Program-made: the position numbers and the translations under genes | NCBI GenBank assembly: GCA_023266435.1 | Contig: JAHFQF010000043.1 | Location: forward strand, 1 to 13,851 | Reading direction: 5' to 3' | Length of the DNA: 13,851 nt | Source of the DNA: Legionellales bacterium | GTDB taxonomy: Bacteria > Pseudomonadota > Gammaproteobacteria > Berkiellales > Berkiellaceae | Part shown: piece after piece, positions 8,312 to 13,851 of the stretch | Numbering within the stretch: the first letter of the stretch is position 1 | Layout of the letters: each line of letters begins with the position of its first letter | Notes under the pieces: model-generated | Seen by the model: the letters and a program-made list of their open reading frames with translations, nothing else | Told to the model about the DNA's origin: nothing | Database searches by the model: none

Positions 8312-9783
8312 TAGGATTGATCTCTTTGATAGTTAGGAGCTTCTTTAATAATCGTCACGTCGTGCACATGGCTTTCACGCATACCAGCGGCTGTCACACG
8401 TACATATTTTGAATCGGTACGTAAAGACTCGATCGTGTGGACTCCGACATAACCCATACTAGAACGCACACCACCCATTAACTGATGGACTACATTCAAC
8501 ATGCTCCCTTTGTATCCTACTCGGCCCTCGATTCCTTCCGGCACTAATTTTTCAGCGTTGTCTTGATCCCCTTGGAAATAGCGATCACTAGAACCGTGTT
8601 TTTGTGCCATGGCACCCAAAGAGCCCATGCCACGATACGTTTTATAAGAGCGTCCTTGATACAGCACTACTTCGCCAGGTGCCTCATCGGTACCTGCTAA
8701 CAAACCACCAATCATTACCGTGTGTGCGCCTGCAGCTAACGCTTTTGCAATGTCTCCCGAGAAGCGAATACCACCATCAGCAATAATAGGAATACCCGTG
8801 CCTCTCAATGCATGCGCCACTTGTTGAATGGCTGTAATTTGCGGCACGCCCACGCCAGTAATAATGCGAGTCGTACAAATGGAGCCAGGGCCTATCCCTA
8901 CTTTAACGGCATCTGCACCCACTGCAATGAGTGCTGCTGCGGCTTCAGCCGTAGCAATATTGCCCCCGATAACTTGCATCGTTGGATAGTGTTTTTTAAT
9001 CCACGCCACTTGATCAATCACTGACTGAGCATGACCGTGCGCCGTGTCTACCACAATCACATCCACGCCGGCATCAATCAGAGCAGCCACGCGATCGGCA
9101 GTATCAGCGCTGGTTCCTACAGAGGCGCCTACGCGCAATTGCGCTAAGGAATCTTTACAGGCATGGGGATAGTCTTGCTCTTTTTGAATGTCTTTGACGG
9201 TGATCAAGCCTTTAAGTTGAAATTGATCATTCACCATCAATAATTTTTCTAAACGATGCTGACGAAATAAATTTAAAATTTCTTGGCGTGATGCGTTCGT
9301 TTTGACCGTAACCAAATGTTCTTTGGTTGTCATGATTGCAGCAACGGTTTTCTGATGGTCGTCTTCAAAGCGCCAGTCTCTGCGTGTCACGATGCCTACT
9401 AGCTTACCTTCTGCAACCACGGGCACTCCTGAAATATGATGCTGCTGTACTACTTTTAATAATTCAGCAACAGTTGCAGTGGGTGCAATGGTGATCGGAT
9501 CATTCACAACACCGGATTCGTATTTTTTGACTAAGCGCACTTCGTTTGCTTGCTGCTCGATGGTCATGTTTTTATGGATGATCCCAAGACCACCTTGTTG
9601 TGCCATCGCAATGGCCATGTTAGATTCAGTAACAGTATCCATGGCAGCGGAAATCAGAGGGATATTCAGTGCAAGTGCACGAGTGAGTTTTGTTTCTAAA
9701 GAAACTGCGTTGGGATGGACCAGCGAATGCCCTGGAATTAATAAAATGTCATCGAAAGTAAGCGCTTCACCTTGGTATTCCAT
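8311..9783 (-). CDS. guaB: Inosine-5'-monophosphate dehydrogenase
   Basis: Oxidises IMP to XMP with NAD, the committed step to guanine nucleotides. The 490-residue protein has the usual IMPDH layout: a TIM barrel interrupted by two CBS domains (about residues 92-205), the catalytic cysteine C303 in GPGSICTTR, and the mobile flap with YRGMGSLGAM. The substrate-loop region GGIRFSGDI and the IGGLLAGT motif follow the cysteine in the right order. The ATG at 9783 has AAGG 8 bases upstream. It is the first gene of the minus-strand cluster and has its own promoter (9819-9847). Confidence 0.98.
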   Translation of the reverse strand: MEYQGEALTFDDILLIPGHSLVHPNAVSLETKLTRALALNIPLISAAMDTVTESNMAIAMAQQGGLGIIHKNMTIEQQANEVRLVKKYESGVVNDPITIAPTATVAELLKVVQQHHISGVPVVAEGKLVGIVTRRDWRFEDDHQKTVAAIMTTKEHLVTVKTNASRQEILNLFRQHRLEKLLMVNDQFQLKGLITVKDIQKEQDYPHACKDSLAQLRVGASVGTSADTADRVAALIDAGVDVIVVDTAHGHAQSVIDQVAWIKKHYPTMQVIGGNIATAEAAAALIAVGADAVKVGIGPGSICTTRIITGVGVPQITAIQQVAHALRGTGIPIIADGGIRFSGDIAKALAAGAHTVMIGGLLAGTDEAPGEVVLYQGRSYKTYRGMGSLGAMAQKHGSSDRYFQGDQDNAEKLVPEGIEGRVGYKGSMLNVVHQLMGGVRSSMGYVGVHTIESLRTDSKYVRVTAAGMRESHVHDVTIIKEAPNYQRDQS

Positions 9784-9798
9784 AGTGAGTACCTTAAT

Positions 9799-9826
9799 TT
9801 GTGATCCAAGAAGTGCATATTATACG
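9799..9826 (+). promoter_or_regulatory. Candidate promoter of xseA, overlapping the guaB promoter
   Basis: On the plus strand TTGTGA (9799-9804) is followed after 16 bases by TATACG (9821-9826), upstream of the xseA ATG at 9862. The -10 box lies on the same bases as the divergent guaB -10 box, so the two promoters could compete for polymerase. The match to consensus is moderate. The ribosome site is also weak (AGGT about 10 bases before the ATG). Confidence 0.33.
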
Positions 9827-9847
9827 GAATTAGCCACCCTTTTTAAA
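9819..9847 (-). promoter_or_regulatory. Sigma70-type promoter of guaB and the purine cluster
   Basis: On the minus strand a perfect -10 box TATAAT (9819-9824) is preceded by TTTAAA (9842-9847) with 17 bases between. Initiation near 9812 leaves a leader of about 29 nt containing the AAGG ribosome site, so there is no room for a riboswitch or attenuator. No PurR-like operator palindrome was recognised. Confidence 0.62.
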
Positions 9848-9861
9848 TAGGTTAGTTAACA

Positions 9862-11070
9862 ATGCCAATCTCAGAATGCGAACTTTCTACCCCGGTATAC
9901 TCTGTTAGCGCTTTTAATAGTCAAGTCAAAGAGTTACTAGAGCATCATTATGCCAATGCCTGGCTAGAAGGTGAAATTTCTAACTTTTCTCAACCTAAAT
10001 CTGGGCATTGGTATTTTTCATTGAAAGACGAGCACGCTCAAATCCGCTGTGCCATGTTTCGCTTTGCGAATCAACGGGTACCCTTTACGCCTGAAGATGG
10101 TATGGCGGTTAAAGTCAGAGCCAAGGCAAGTTTATATTGTGATCGAGGTGATTTCCAGCTCATTGTGGACGCGATGGAGGCAGAAGGAGAAGGCGCATTA
10201 CAGCAAGCGTATGATGCCCTAAAACAAAAGCTGCAAGCTTTAGGACTCTTTGCTTCTGAGCGTAAAAAGCCCTTGCCTGCTTGGCCAAACACCATTGGCA
10301 TTATCAGCTCGCCAACCGGTGCAGTAATTCGAGATATGATTACCACGTTGCGACGACGCTATCCGTTAGCGCGAGTGATTCTATACCCTACTCTGGTGCA
10401 AGGTAAGCAAGCAGCACCTGCGATTATCCGGGCAATTCAACTTGCTCAGACACATCAACAAGCCGATGTGCTCGTGGTAGCACGGGGTGGTGGAAGTTTA
10501 GAAGATCTATGGGCCTTTAATGAAGAAAGTGTCGTAATGGCTGTCGCGGAGAGTAGTTTACCGATTGTCAGCGCGATTGGACATGAAACAGATTTTACTT
10601 TAACGGATTTTGTGGCCGATGTGCGCGCACCTACGCCCACAGCAGCAGCGGAGCTCATTAGTCCGCACCTTGGGGATTGGAGTGCTACCTTGGCAGTCCA
10701 TAGCCAGGATCTACAGACAGCCATGCTCACCCATTTGCAAACACTCGCGCAACGCTGTGATTACTTGATGCATCGATTACAAACACATCATCCGTTAAAG
10801 CAATGCCGACATCAACTCTCTCAAATCCAACAATGGCAGCATCGTCTCCTAATCACTATGAAACACACATTGCAAACGCACCAAAGACATCTACAACAAC
10901 TCTGTGCACAATTACACTTGGTAAGCCCACTGCAAACTTTAGCCCGCGGCTATGGTATCGTTCAAGATACCGAGGGACATGTGATTACTGACAGCAGTCA
11001 GACTAAGCCCCGTGACTTAATTCACATCATCCTACATCAAGGGACTATTCAAGCCACTGTTGTTTCGTAG
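9862..11070 (+). CDS. xseA: Exodeoxyribonuclease VII large subunit
   Basis: Catalytic subunit of the single-strand-specific exonuclease VII, which acts with several copies of XseB in the cytoplasm. The N-terminal OB-fold domain (about 10-110) contains WLEGEISNF and the SGHWYFSLKD strand. The catalytic domain contains IGIISSPTGAVIRDM (145-159) and ARGGGSLEDLWAFN (207-220). It ends with AIGHETDFTLTDFVAD followed by APTPTAAAEL. After about residue 270 comes a glutamine/histidine-rich helical segment and a C-terminal RGYGIV strand motif. At 402 residues it is shorter than the E. coli protein (456), and the difference falls in the helical XseB-binding stalk. It is the only confident plus-strand gene, is divergent from guaB and converges on the first bZIP gene with 7 bp between stops. 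No xseB is in the window. Confidence 0.96.
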   Translation: MPISECELSTPVYSVSAFNSQVKELLEHHYANAWLEGEISNFSQPKSGHWYFSLKDEHAQIRCAMFRFANQRVPFTPEDGMAVKVRAKASLYCDRGDFQLIVDAMEAEGEGALQQAYDALKQKLQALGLFASERKKPLPAWPNTIGIISSPTGAVIRDMITTLRRRYPLARVILYPTLVQGKQAAPAIIRAIQLAQTHQQADVLVVARGGGSLEDLWAFNEESVVMAVAESSLPIVSAIGHETDFTLTDFVADVRAPTPTAAAELISPHLGDWSATLAVHSQDLQTAMLTHLQTLAQRCDYLMHRLQTHHPLKQCRHQLSQIQQWQHRLLITMKHTLQTHQRHLQQLCAQLHLVSPLQTLARGYGIVQDTEGHVITDSSQTKPRDLIHIILHQGTIQATVVS

Positions 11071-11077
11071 TAAGCGT

Positions 11078-11479
11078 TTACTTGGGGCGATAAACAACCC
11101 GCAAGCCATCTCTGTTTTCTTCTGGCGAAACAGATGGATTTAAGAATGGATATTGTGGTCTATTTGAAAGAATGTATTGTATCATTTGCGCTTTATCAGC
11201 CTCTAACTCACTAATCTGAACACGCATTGCATCAATATTCTGACCAAGTGCTTCATAACGTTTGGCTGATTCTTCCTTTTTTTGCGCAATCCTTATGCGA
11301 TGTTTTCGCGCAGCAATGCGATTAGCTTTCCGAACGATTGTCTGCTCTTCAGGGCTCATTACATGAATCGTGCTCACCTGCCTGGTGCGCTCAATCCGTT
11401 TCTCAGCTTGTCTTGCGCTGTGACTTTGAGCATCTGAATTATCCGCATCTTGAGCCGAAGCAGGGGTCACTTGAGGCAC
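11078..11479 (-). CDS. bZIP-domain protein 1, C-terminal part (basic leucine zipper; frame-shifted from its N-terminus)
   Basis: Residues from KANRIAARKHRIR onward form a eukaryotic-type bZIP. Asn and Arg are eight positions apart (N-R-I-A-A-R-K-H-R), and zipper d positions at +25, +32, +39 and +46 from the Asn are L, M, L, M. The segment ends ILSNRPQYPF, close to ILSNPDYYL in the second bZIP protein (12082-12912), with the zipper at the same offset. The first possible start is GTG at 11479, with no ribosome site before it. The open frame runs further upstream to about 11583, and its upstream part (FLAPQRQPFVPQVTPAS) resembles the start of the second protein (FLPQQRAEVAPPAEIAS). This suggests the true N-terminus is in the other frame (11439-11702), joined near 11504. 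The C-terminal tail SPEENRDG...VVYRPK is of unknown function. DNA binding is inferred from the motif. Confidence 0.72.
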   Translation of the reverse strand: MPQVTPASAQDADNSDAQSHSARQAEKRIERTRQVSTIHVMSPEEQTIVRKANRIAARKHRIRIAQKKEESAKRYEALGQNIDAMRVQISELEADKAQMIQYILSNRPQYPFLNPSVSPEENRDGLRVVYRPK

Positions 11480-11702
11480 GAATGGTTGACGCTGTGGCGC
11501 TAGAAAAATGGGAGCAACAACAAGTGGGCAGTAGCGGCATCTCTTGCTCTGGGGGTGTATTGAGCTCAGACAGGAGCGCTTCTAATGCCCTTTTAGCCTC
11601 TGCTGTTAAAAATACACTAGATGAAGAAGCTAGTGCTAAGAGCTGATCCAGCTCATCCATAGAATTTATTTCGTTTTGGGGGTCTACTTGGGTTCCGCTC
11701 AT
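11439..11702 (-). CDS. N-terminal part of bZIP-domain protein 1 (upstream frame)
   Basis: This frame starts MSGTQVDPQN and has the expression signals: GAGGA (11711-11715) lies 8 bases before the ATG at 11702, and a TTGACA/TAGGAT promoter lies just upstream. A longer start at 11717 would overlap the ribosome site and is less likely. Unshifted it encodes 87 residues, with an acidic, leucine-rich segment SMDELDQLLALASS (14-27), a helix AEAKRALEALLSELN (34-48), and then a cysteine/serine-rich end that looks like out-of-frame translation. Up to HF (65-66) the frame is plausible; losing one T from the T5 run at 11504-11508 would continue it as HFLAPQRQPFVPQ in the bZIP frame, giving a 207-residue protein. 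It may instead be a genuine short protein or the stub of a pseudogene. Confidence 0.55.
   Translation of the reverse strand: MSGTQVDPQNEINSMDELDQLLALASSSSVFLTAEAKRALEALLSELNTPPEQEMPLLPTCCCSHFSSATASTIRASSDPCFGSRCG
11504..11508 (-). other. Frame junction in a T5 run of the first bZIP gene
   Basis: The minus strand reads CATTTTTCTAGCG here. With T5 the upstream frame leaves the bZIP frame; with T4 it would read H-F-L-A-P-Q-R-Q straight into the bZIP reading frame. The second bZIP protein has H-F-L-P-Q-Q-R at its own N-terminus, supporting T4 as the ancestral or effective reading. Inactivating insertion, polymerase slippage, ribosomal frameshifting and homopolymer sequencing error are all possible. 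Confidence 0.6.
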
Positions 11703-11748
11703 TGTGTGAATCCTCATTTTATAGGGAGCTTAGGTTATCGCGTGAGCT

Positions 11749-11777
11749 ATCCTATAGTTTGATGATTGACTTGTCAA
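11749..11777 (-). promoter_or_regulatory. Sigma70-type promoter of the first bZIP gene
   Basis: On the minus strand a perfect -35 TTGACA (11772-11777) is followed after 17 bases by TAGGAT (11749-11754, four of six). The predicted start near 11742 leaves a leader of about 40 nt to the ATG at 11702. Its placement argues that expression begins in the upstream frame, not at the GTG at 11479. Confidence 0.52.
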
Positions 11778-11817
11778 GCCTGCCCAAGCATATCATAACA
11801 GAAACCGGCAGCGGGCA

Positions 11818-11850
11818 GACGATGACAGCAATGCCTGACATTAACTCGAG
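11818..11850. repeat. 33-bp dispersed repeat, copy 2
   Basis: Matches 680-712 at 28 of 33 positions. It ends 6 bp before the left terminus of the second 163-bp element, while copy 1 lies beyond the right terminus of the first element. The two families are therefore near neighbours in both places but not in a fixed order. Confidence 0.45.
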
Positions 11851-11856
11851 TCAATA

Positions 11857-12019
11857 TATACCCAAGATACTTCAAAACGCGTAGTTTATAGCAAAGCGGA
11901 TTTAGCCAGATGAAGTTTTCCGAACCAAGGAATAGTCGATACTATTGCGAGGTAAGGAAGGCTGCAGAGGGTTAAATTCGAGCAGCTAGGAACAGGTATT
12001 TTGGAGTATCTTGGGTATA
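11857..12019. repeat. 163-bp inverted-repeat element (MITE-like), copy 2
   Basis: Same length and orientation as 413-575, with 153 of 163 positions identical and no gaps, and the same 21-bp terminal inverted repeats. The four differences that fall in the two main inner stems keep pairing if G-U pairs are allowed. It sits between the two bZIP genes, upstream of the promoter of the first and about 60 bp beyond the end of the second. It encodes no protein. Together with copy 1 it brackets the purine cluster and xseA as 11.4-kb-spaced direct repeats. Confidence 0.85.
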
Positions 12020-12025
12020 GACTAT

Positions 12026-12068
12026 GAAAAAGCGCAAGCATCCAGCCTATACTCATCCGCTGGATGCT
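12026..12068 (-). terminator. Rho-independent terminator candidate of the second bZIP gene
   Basis: Reading on the minus strand, 13 bases after the stop at 12082, AGCATCCAGC (12068-12059) and GCTGGATGCT (12046-12037) form a perfect 10-bp stem with a 12-base loop. It is followed, after TGCGC, by a T5 run (12031-12027). The gap between stem and T-run makes it a less than ideal terminator, but position and stem are right. A related GCTGGATGC sequence lies at 608-616 near the other 163-bp element, so the stem may derive from a repeat. Confidence 0.52.
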
Positions 12069-12081
12069 ATCAATCGTTTGA

Positions 12082-12912
12082 TTACCAAACAGTAGGACGA
12101 CAAATAGTTTGTTGAGTTTCTGTACTCGTGGCTTGAGAATGATTACCCATTTGTAACGACTGTAAATAATAGTCTGGGTTACTAAGAATGACCTTTTTCA
12201 AAACTTTTGCCTCAAGTTGCAATTCTTCAAGCTCCTTCCTTAAAGCTGAATTTTTCTTATCTAAATCTGCCGCAATTTTTTCACTTTTTTTCTTTGTCAC
12301 TTTAGCTCGATCGCGCTGACGTTGCGCCGCAATGCGATTCATTTCACGTGATTTTGCCAGAGTTGTTTCATCCATTTGATCAGCTTTTAGCCTATTTCTA
12401 GGTTTCCTAACTTTTTCCAGGCTAGCAATTTCTTGCTGTAAAGGATTGGTAGCTGGATTATAGGCAGCAAGCATAGGATTTGCTACCTGCTGCATCAGTG
12501 CATCTTCTGGAGTATCAATACAATCGGCAATCAAGGCATCTAGTTCAGTTTGCTGTTGATGTACTAGAGTCAGCCCCCAAAAATCTGTAATTGGCCGGCA
12601 AGTTGGTGCTAGATAATTGCAAAGTGACGTATCCAAGCCTGGAGTAAATTCAGACACTCGAACATCATCAAAGTCTACTGTCATCTGATCGTCCTTTGGA
12701 AACCCCAAATTTTGTTGAATGGGATCAAACATCAAAGCCAGCGGATCATTCAGCTCCATTAACTCTTCTACAGTCACAAATGGCTCTTGTGTAAGCCATC
12801 CCTCTGTAGAGGCAGGCTCCATGTTGAAGCCTACAAGGGCTGGTGACGCAATCTCGGCGGGAGGCGCAACCTCTGCTCTCTGTTGTGGCAAAAAATGCAC
12901 ACGATGAAACAT
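12082..12912 (-). CDS. bZIP-domain protein 2 (eukaryotic-type basic leucine zipper, intact)
   Basis: A 276-residue protein with a C-terminal bZIP. The basic region KSREMNRIAAQRQRDR has N192 and R200 eight apart with A195/A196 between, as in Jun and GCN4. Zipper d positions L217, L224, L231 and L238 are in exact register, and N221 occupies the a position of the conserved dimer-orienting Asn of GCN4. The lysine-rich stretch KVTKKKSEK (204-212) extends the basic region. Residues 40-135 are acidic and hydrophobic (TVEELMELNDPLALMFDPI, then DFDDVRVSEF), resembling eukaryotic activation domains; that is inference. No signal peptide or membrane segment is visible. AAGGGG lies 6 bases before the ATG. 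A terminator candidate follows the stop. A coiled-coil bacterial protein with a chance basic stretch is the alternative, but the register argues against it. Secretion into a host and nuclear action are hypotheses. Confidence 0.82.
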   Translation of the reverse strand: MFHRVHFLPQQRAEVAPPAEIASPALVGFNMEPASTEGWLTQEPFVTVEELMELNDPLALMFDPIQQNLGFPKDDQMTVDFDDVRVSEFTPGLDTSLCNYLAPTCRPITDFWGLTLVHQQQTELDALIADCIDTPEDALMQQVANPMLAAYNPATNPLQQEIASLEKVRKPRNRLKADQMDETTLAKSREMNRIAAQRQRDRAKVTKKKSEKIAADLDKKNSALRKELEELQLEAKVLKKVILSNPDYYLQSLQMGNHSQATSTETQQTICRPTVW

Positions 12913-13072
12913 AACAATCCCCTTAATAAATGGTTATTTAAAATCTATACAAGCAAGTAGTTAACTGATATTTGTTTGGTGAGTAACAATATCATTAATT
13001 TGTGATAAAAAAAACAATAAATCCTGCTAAAATCAAGTTTTTTTCAATTTGAATTCATTTTTTTGTTTTTGG

Positions 13073-13101
13073 ATTTAAAAAGTAAGTCATCTTATTGACA
13101 A
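13073..13101 (-). promoter_or_regulatory. Weak promoter candidate of the second bZIP gene
   Basis: On the minus strand TTGTCA (13096-13101, five of six) precedes TTAAAT (13073-13078, four of six) by 17 bases. It would give a leader of about 150 nt through a very AT-rich spacer (12913-13164) with several A and T runs, in which AT-rich matches arise easily by chance. CTTATT/AATAAG (13091-13096, 13101-13106) forms a small inverted repeat over the -35 box. No other gene or RNA was recognised in the spacer. Confidence 0.25.
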
Positions 13102-13164
13102 ATAAGGTGGGCGGGTTTTTCAAGAAACTTGGCTCTAGTGGCAATAAAAAACGCTTAAATCTCG

Positions 13165-13851
13165 TTATTTTAAAGCATAAAACAGATCTAAATCAGCTTT
13201 ATAGTATTTAGTTTGAATACCAAATAATCCCAAGATAGAATGAAAAATATTATCATGGGAGTAGTTTTCCTTAGTTGCCAGACGTTCCATGGCTATAGAG
13301 TGCTGCTGTTTAAAGGTATCATTGGCAAAGACTAAAAATGGGATCTCTTTCTGCTCTTTGGGGGCGATGGCGTAGGGAAATCCATGTAAAAATAAATTAT
13401 GCTCACCCAATGATTCTCCATGATCAGAGGCATACAGCATGACTATTGGCAAAGCTGAATAGGCATTGAGCTTTTGAATGAGCGTATGCAACACATAGTC
13501 AGTATAAAAAATAGTATTGTCATAGGCATTTACAAGTTGCTCAATCCCACATTTATTCACCATGCTCTCTTGGCACGCATCACCAAATTTTGCAAACTCT
13601 GGAGGGTATCTTTTATAATACAAAGGCCCATGGCTGCCATTCATGTGCAACACAATTAACATGGATTTGTTATCAAAACTTGATAAGAATTGATCTACTT
13701 TTTCTAGCAGGACCATGTCTACGCAGCCAGTCTCATCACAAAACTCAGGTTTGTTAGCATGACTCACTATATGCGTCTCAACATGGCTGCAAACCCCATA
13801 ACATCCCCCAAAATTATTATCTACCCAATAGGTATTAATAGAGAGTGCATT
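13165..13851 (-). CDS. eptA: Lipid A phosphoethanolamine transferase, EptA/MCR type, periplasmic catalytic part (5' end beyond right edge)
   Basis: The frame is open to the window edge (228 codons plus stop), beginning inside the protein with NTYWVDNNFGGCYGVCSH. It matches the C-terminal sulfatase-fold domain of EptA/MCR enzymes: HMNGSHGPLYYKRYPPEF, then NAYDNTIFYTDYVL, the zinc-binding ASDHGESLGE and LHGFPYAIAP. Paired cysteines typical of the family are present (GGCYGVC, FCDETGC, and ACQ...NKCG). The membrane domain and the phosphorylated threonine would lie outside the window. These inner-membrane enzymes transfer phosphoethanolamine from phosphatidylethanolamine to lipid A, lowering its charge and the binding of cationic peptides such as polymyxin. 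A related LPS-core or glycan transferase of the same superfamily is possible. A GTG at 13767 is only an internal codon, as family residues continue upstream of it. Confidence 0.9.
   Translation of the reverse strand, partial: NALSINTYWVDNNFGGCYGVCSHVETHIVSHANKPEFCDETGCVDMVLLEKVDQFLSSFDNKSMLIVLHMNGSHGPLYYKRYPPEFAKFGDACQESMVNKCGIEQLVNAYDNTIFYTDYVLHTLIQKLNAYSALPIVMLYASDHGESLGEHNLFLHGFPYAIAPKEQKEIPFLVFANDTFKQQHSIAMERLATKENYSHDNIFHSILGLFGIQTKYYKADLDLFYALK

Noticed and set aside
11338..11646. 102-codon plus-strand frame opposite the first bZIP gene
   Set aside because: No promoter or ribosome site; the minus strand has a promoter, a ribosome site and the bZIP motif.
13765..13767. GTG as the start of the EptA-like gene
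   Set aside because: The frame stays open to the edge and the residues upstream (WVDNNFGGCYGVC) match the family, so the gene begins beyond the window.
1..13851. CRISPR arrays, tRNA or rRNA genes, transposases, riboswitches
   Set aside because: No regularly spaced short repeats, no cloverleaf or rRNA-like sequence, no transposase motifs were recognised; the guaB leader is too short for a riboswitch.

Overview
The window comes from a gammaproteobacterium, probably a host-associated or intracellular one of the Legionellales/Coxiella type. This is inferred. The housekeeping genes (guaB, guaA, tadA, purL, a malic enzyme, xseA) are full-length proteobacterial proteins. The genes around them look like host-interaction cargo: a eukaryotic-type protein kinase and two proteins with canonical eukaryotic-type bZIP (basic leucine zipper) DNA-binding domains. 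Such cargo would fit an amoeba- or nucleus-associated bacterium such as the Berkiella group, but the sequence alone cannot name a species.

Layout. Positions 1-275 (minus) hold the 5' part of a small kinase-like gene that runs off the left edge, with a good sigma70-type promoter. Positions 276-722 contain no gene but hold a 163-bp hairpin-forming inverted-repeat element (413-575). Positions 723-9783 form a tight minus-strand cluster, transcribed guaB > guaA > tadA > purL > malic enzyme, with overlapping or nearly touching genes. It covers GMP synthesis (IMP dehydrogenase, GMP synthetase) and an early purine step (FGAM synthase). guaB has a clear promoter at 9819-9847, back to back with the plus-strand xseA (9862-11070).

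From 11071 the content is accessory. A first bZIP gene (11078-11702, minus) is split into two frames by one base in a T5 run. A second, nearly identical 163-bp element (11857-12019) follows, then a second, intact bZIP gene (12082-12912, minus) with a hairpin terminator candidate. The right edge holds the catalytic part of an EptA/MCR-type lipid A phosphoethanolamine transferase (13165-13851, minus, 5' end outside the window).

The most notable content is the bZIP pair. Both proteins carry the N-x-x-A-A-x-x-x-R basic-region signature followed in exact heptad register by a zipper, and both end the zipper with ILSN. The intact one also has the conserved zipper asparagine and a separate acidic/hydrophobic N-terminal half, so it has the layout of a complete eukaryotic transcription factor encoded in a bacterial genome. 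A working hypothesis is that these are secreted, nucleus-targeted effectors; the window itself contains no direct evidence for secretion.
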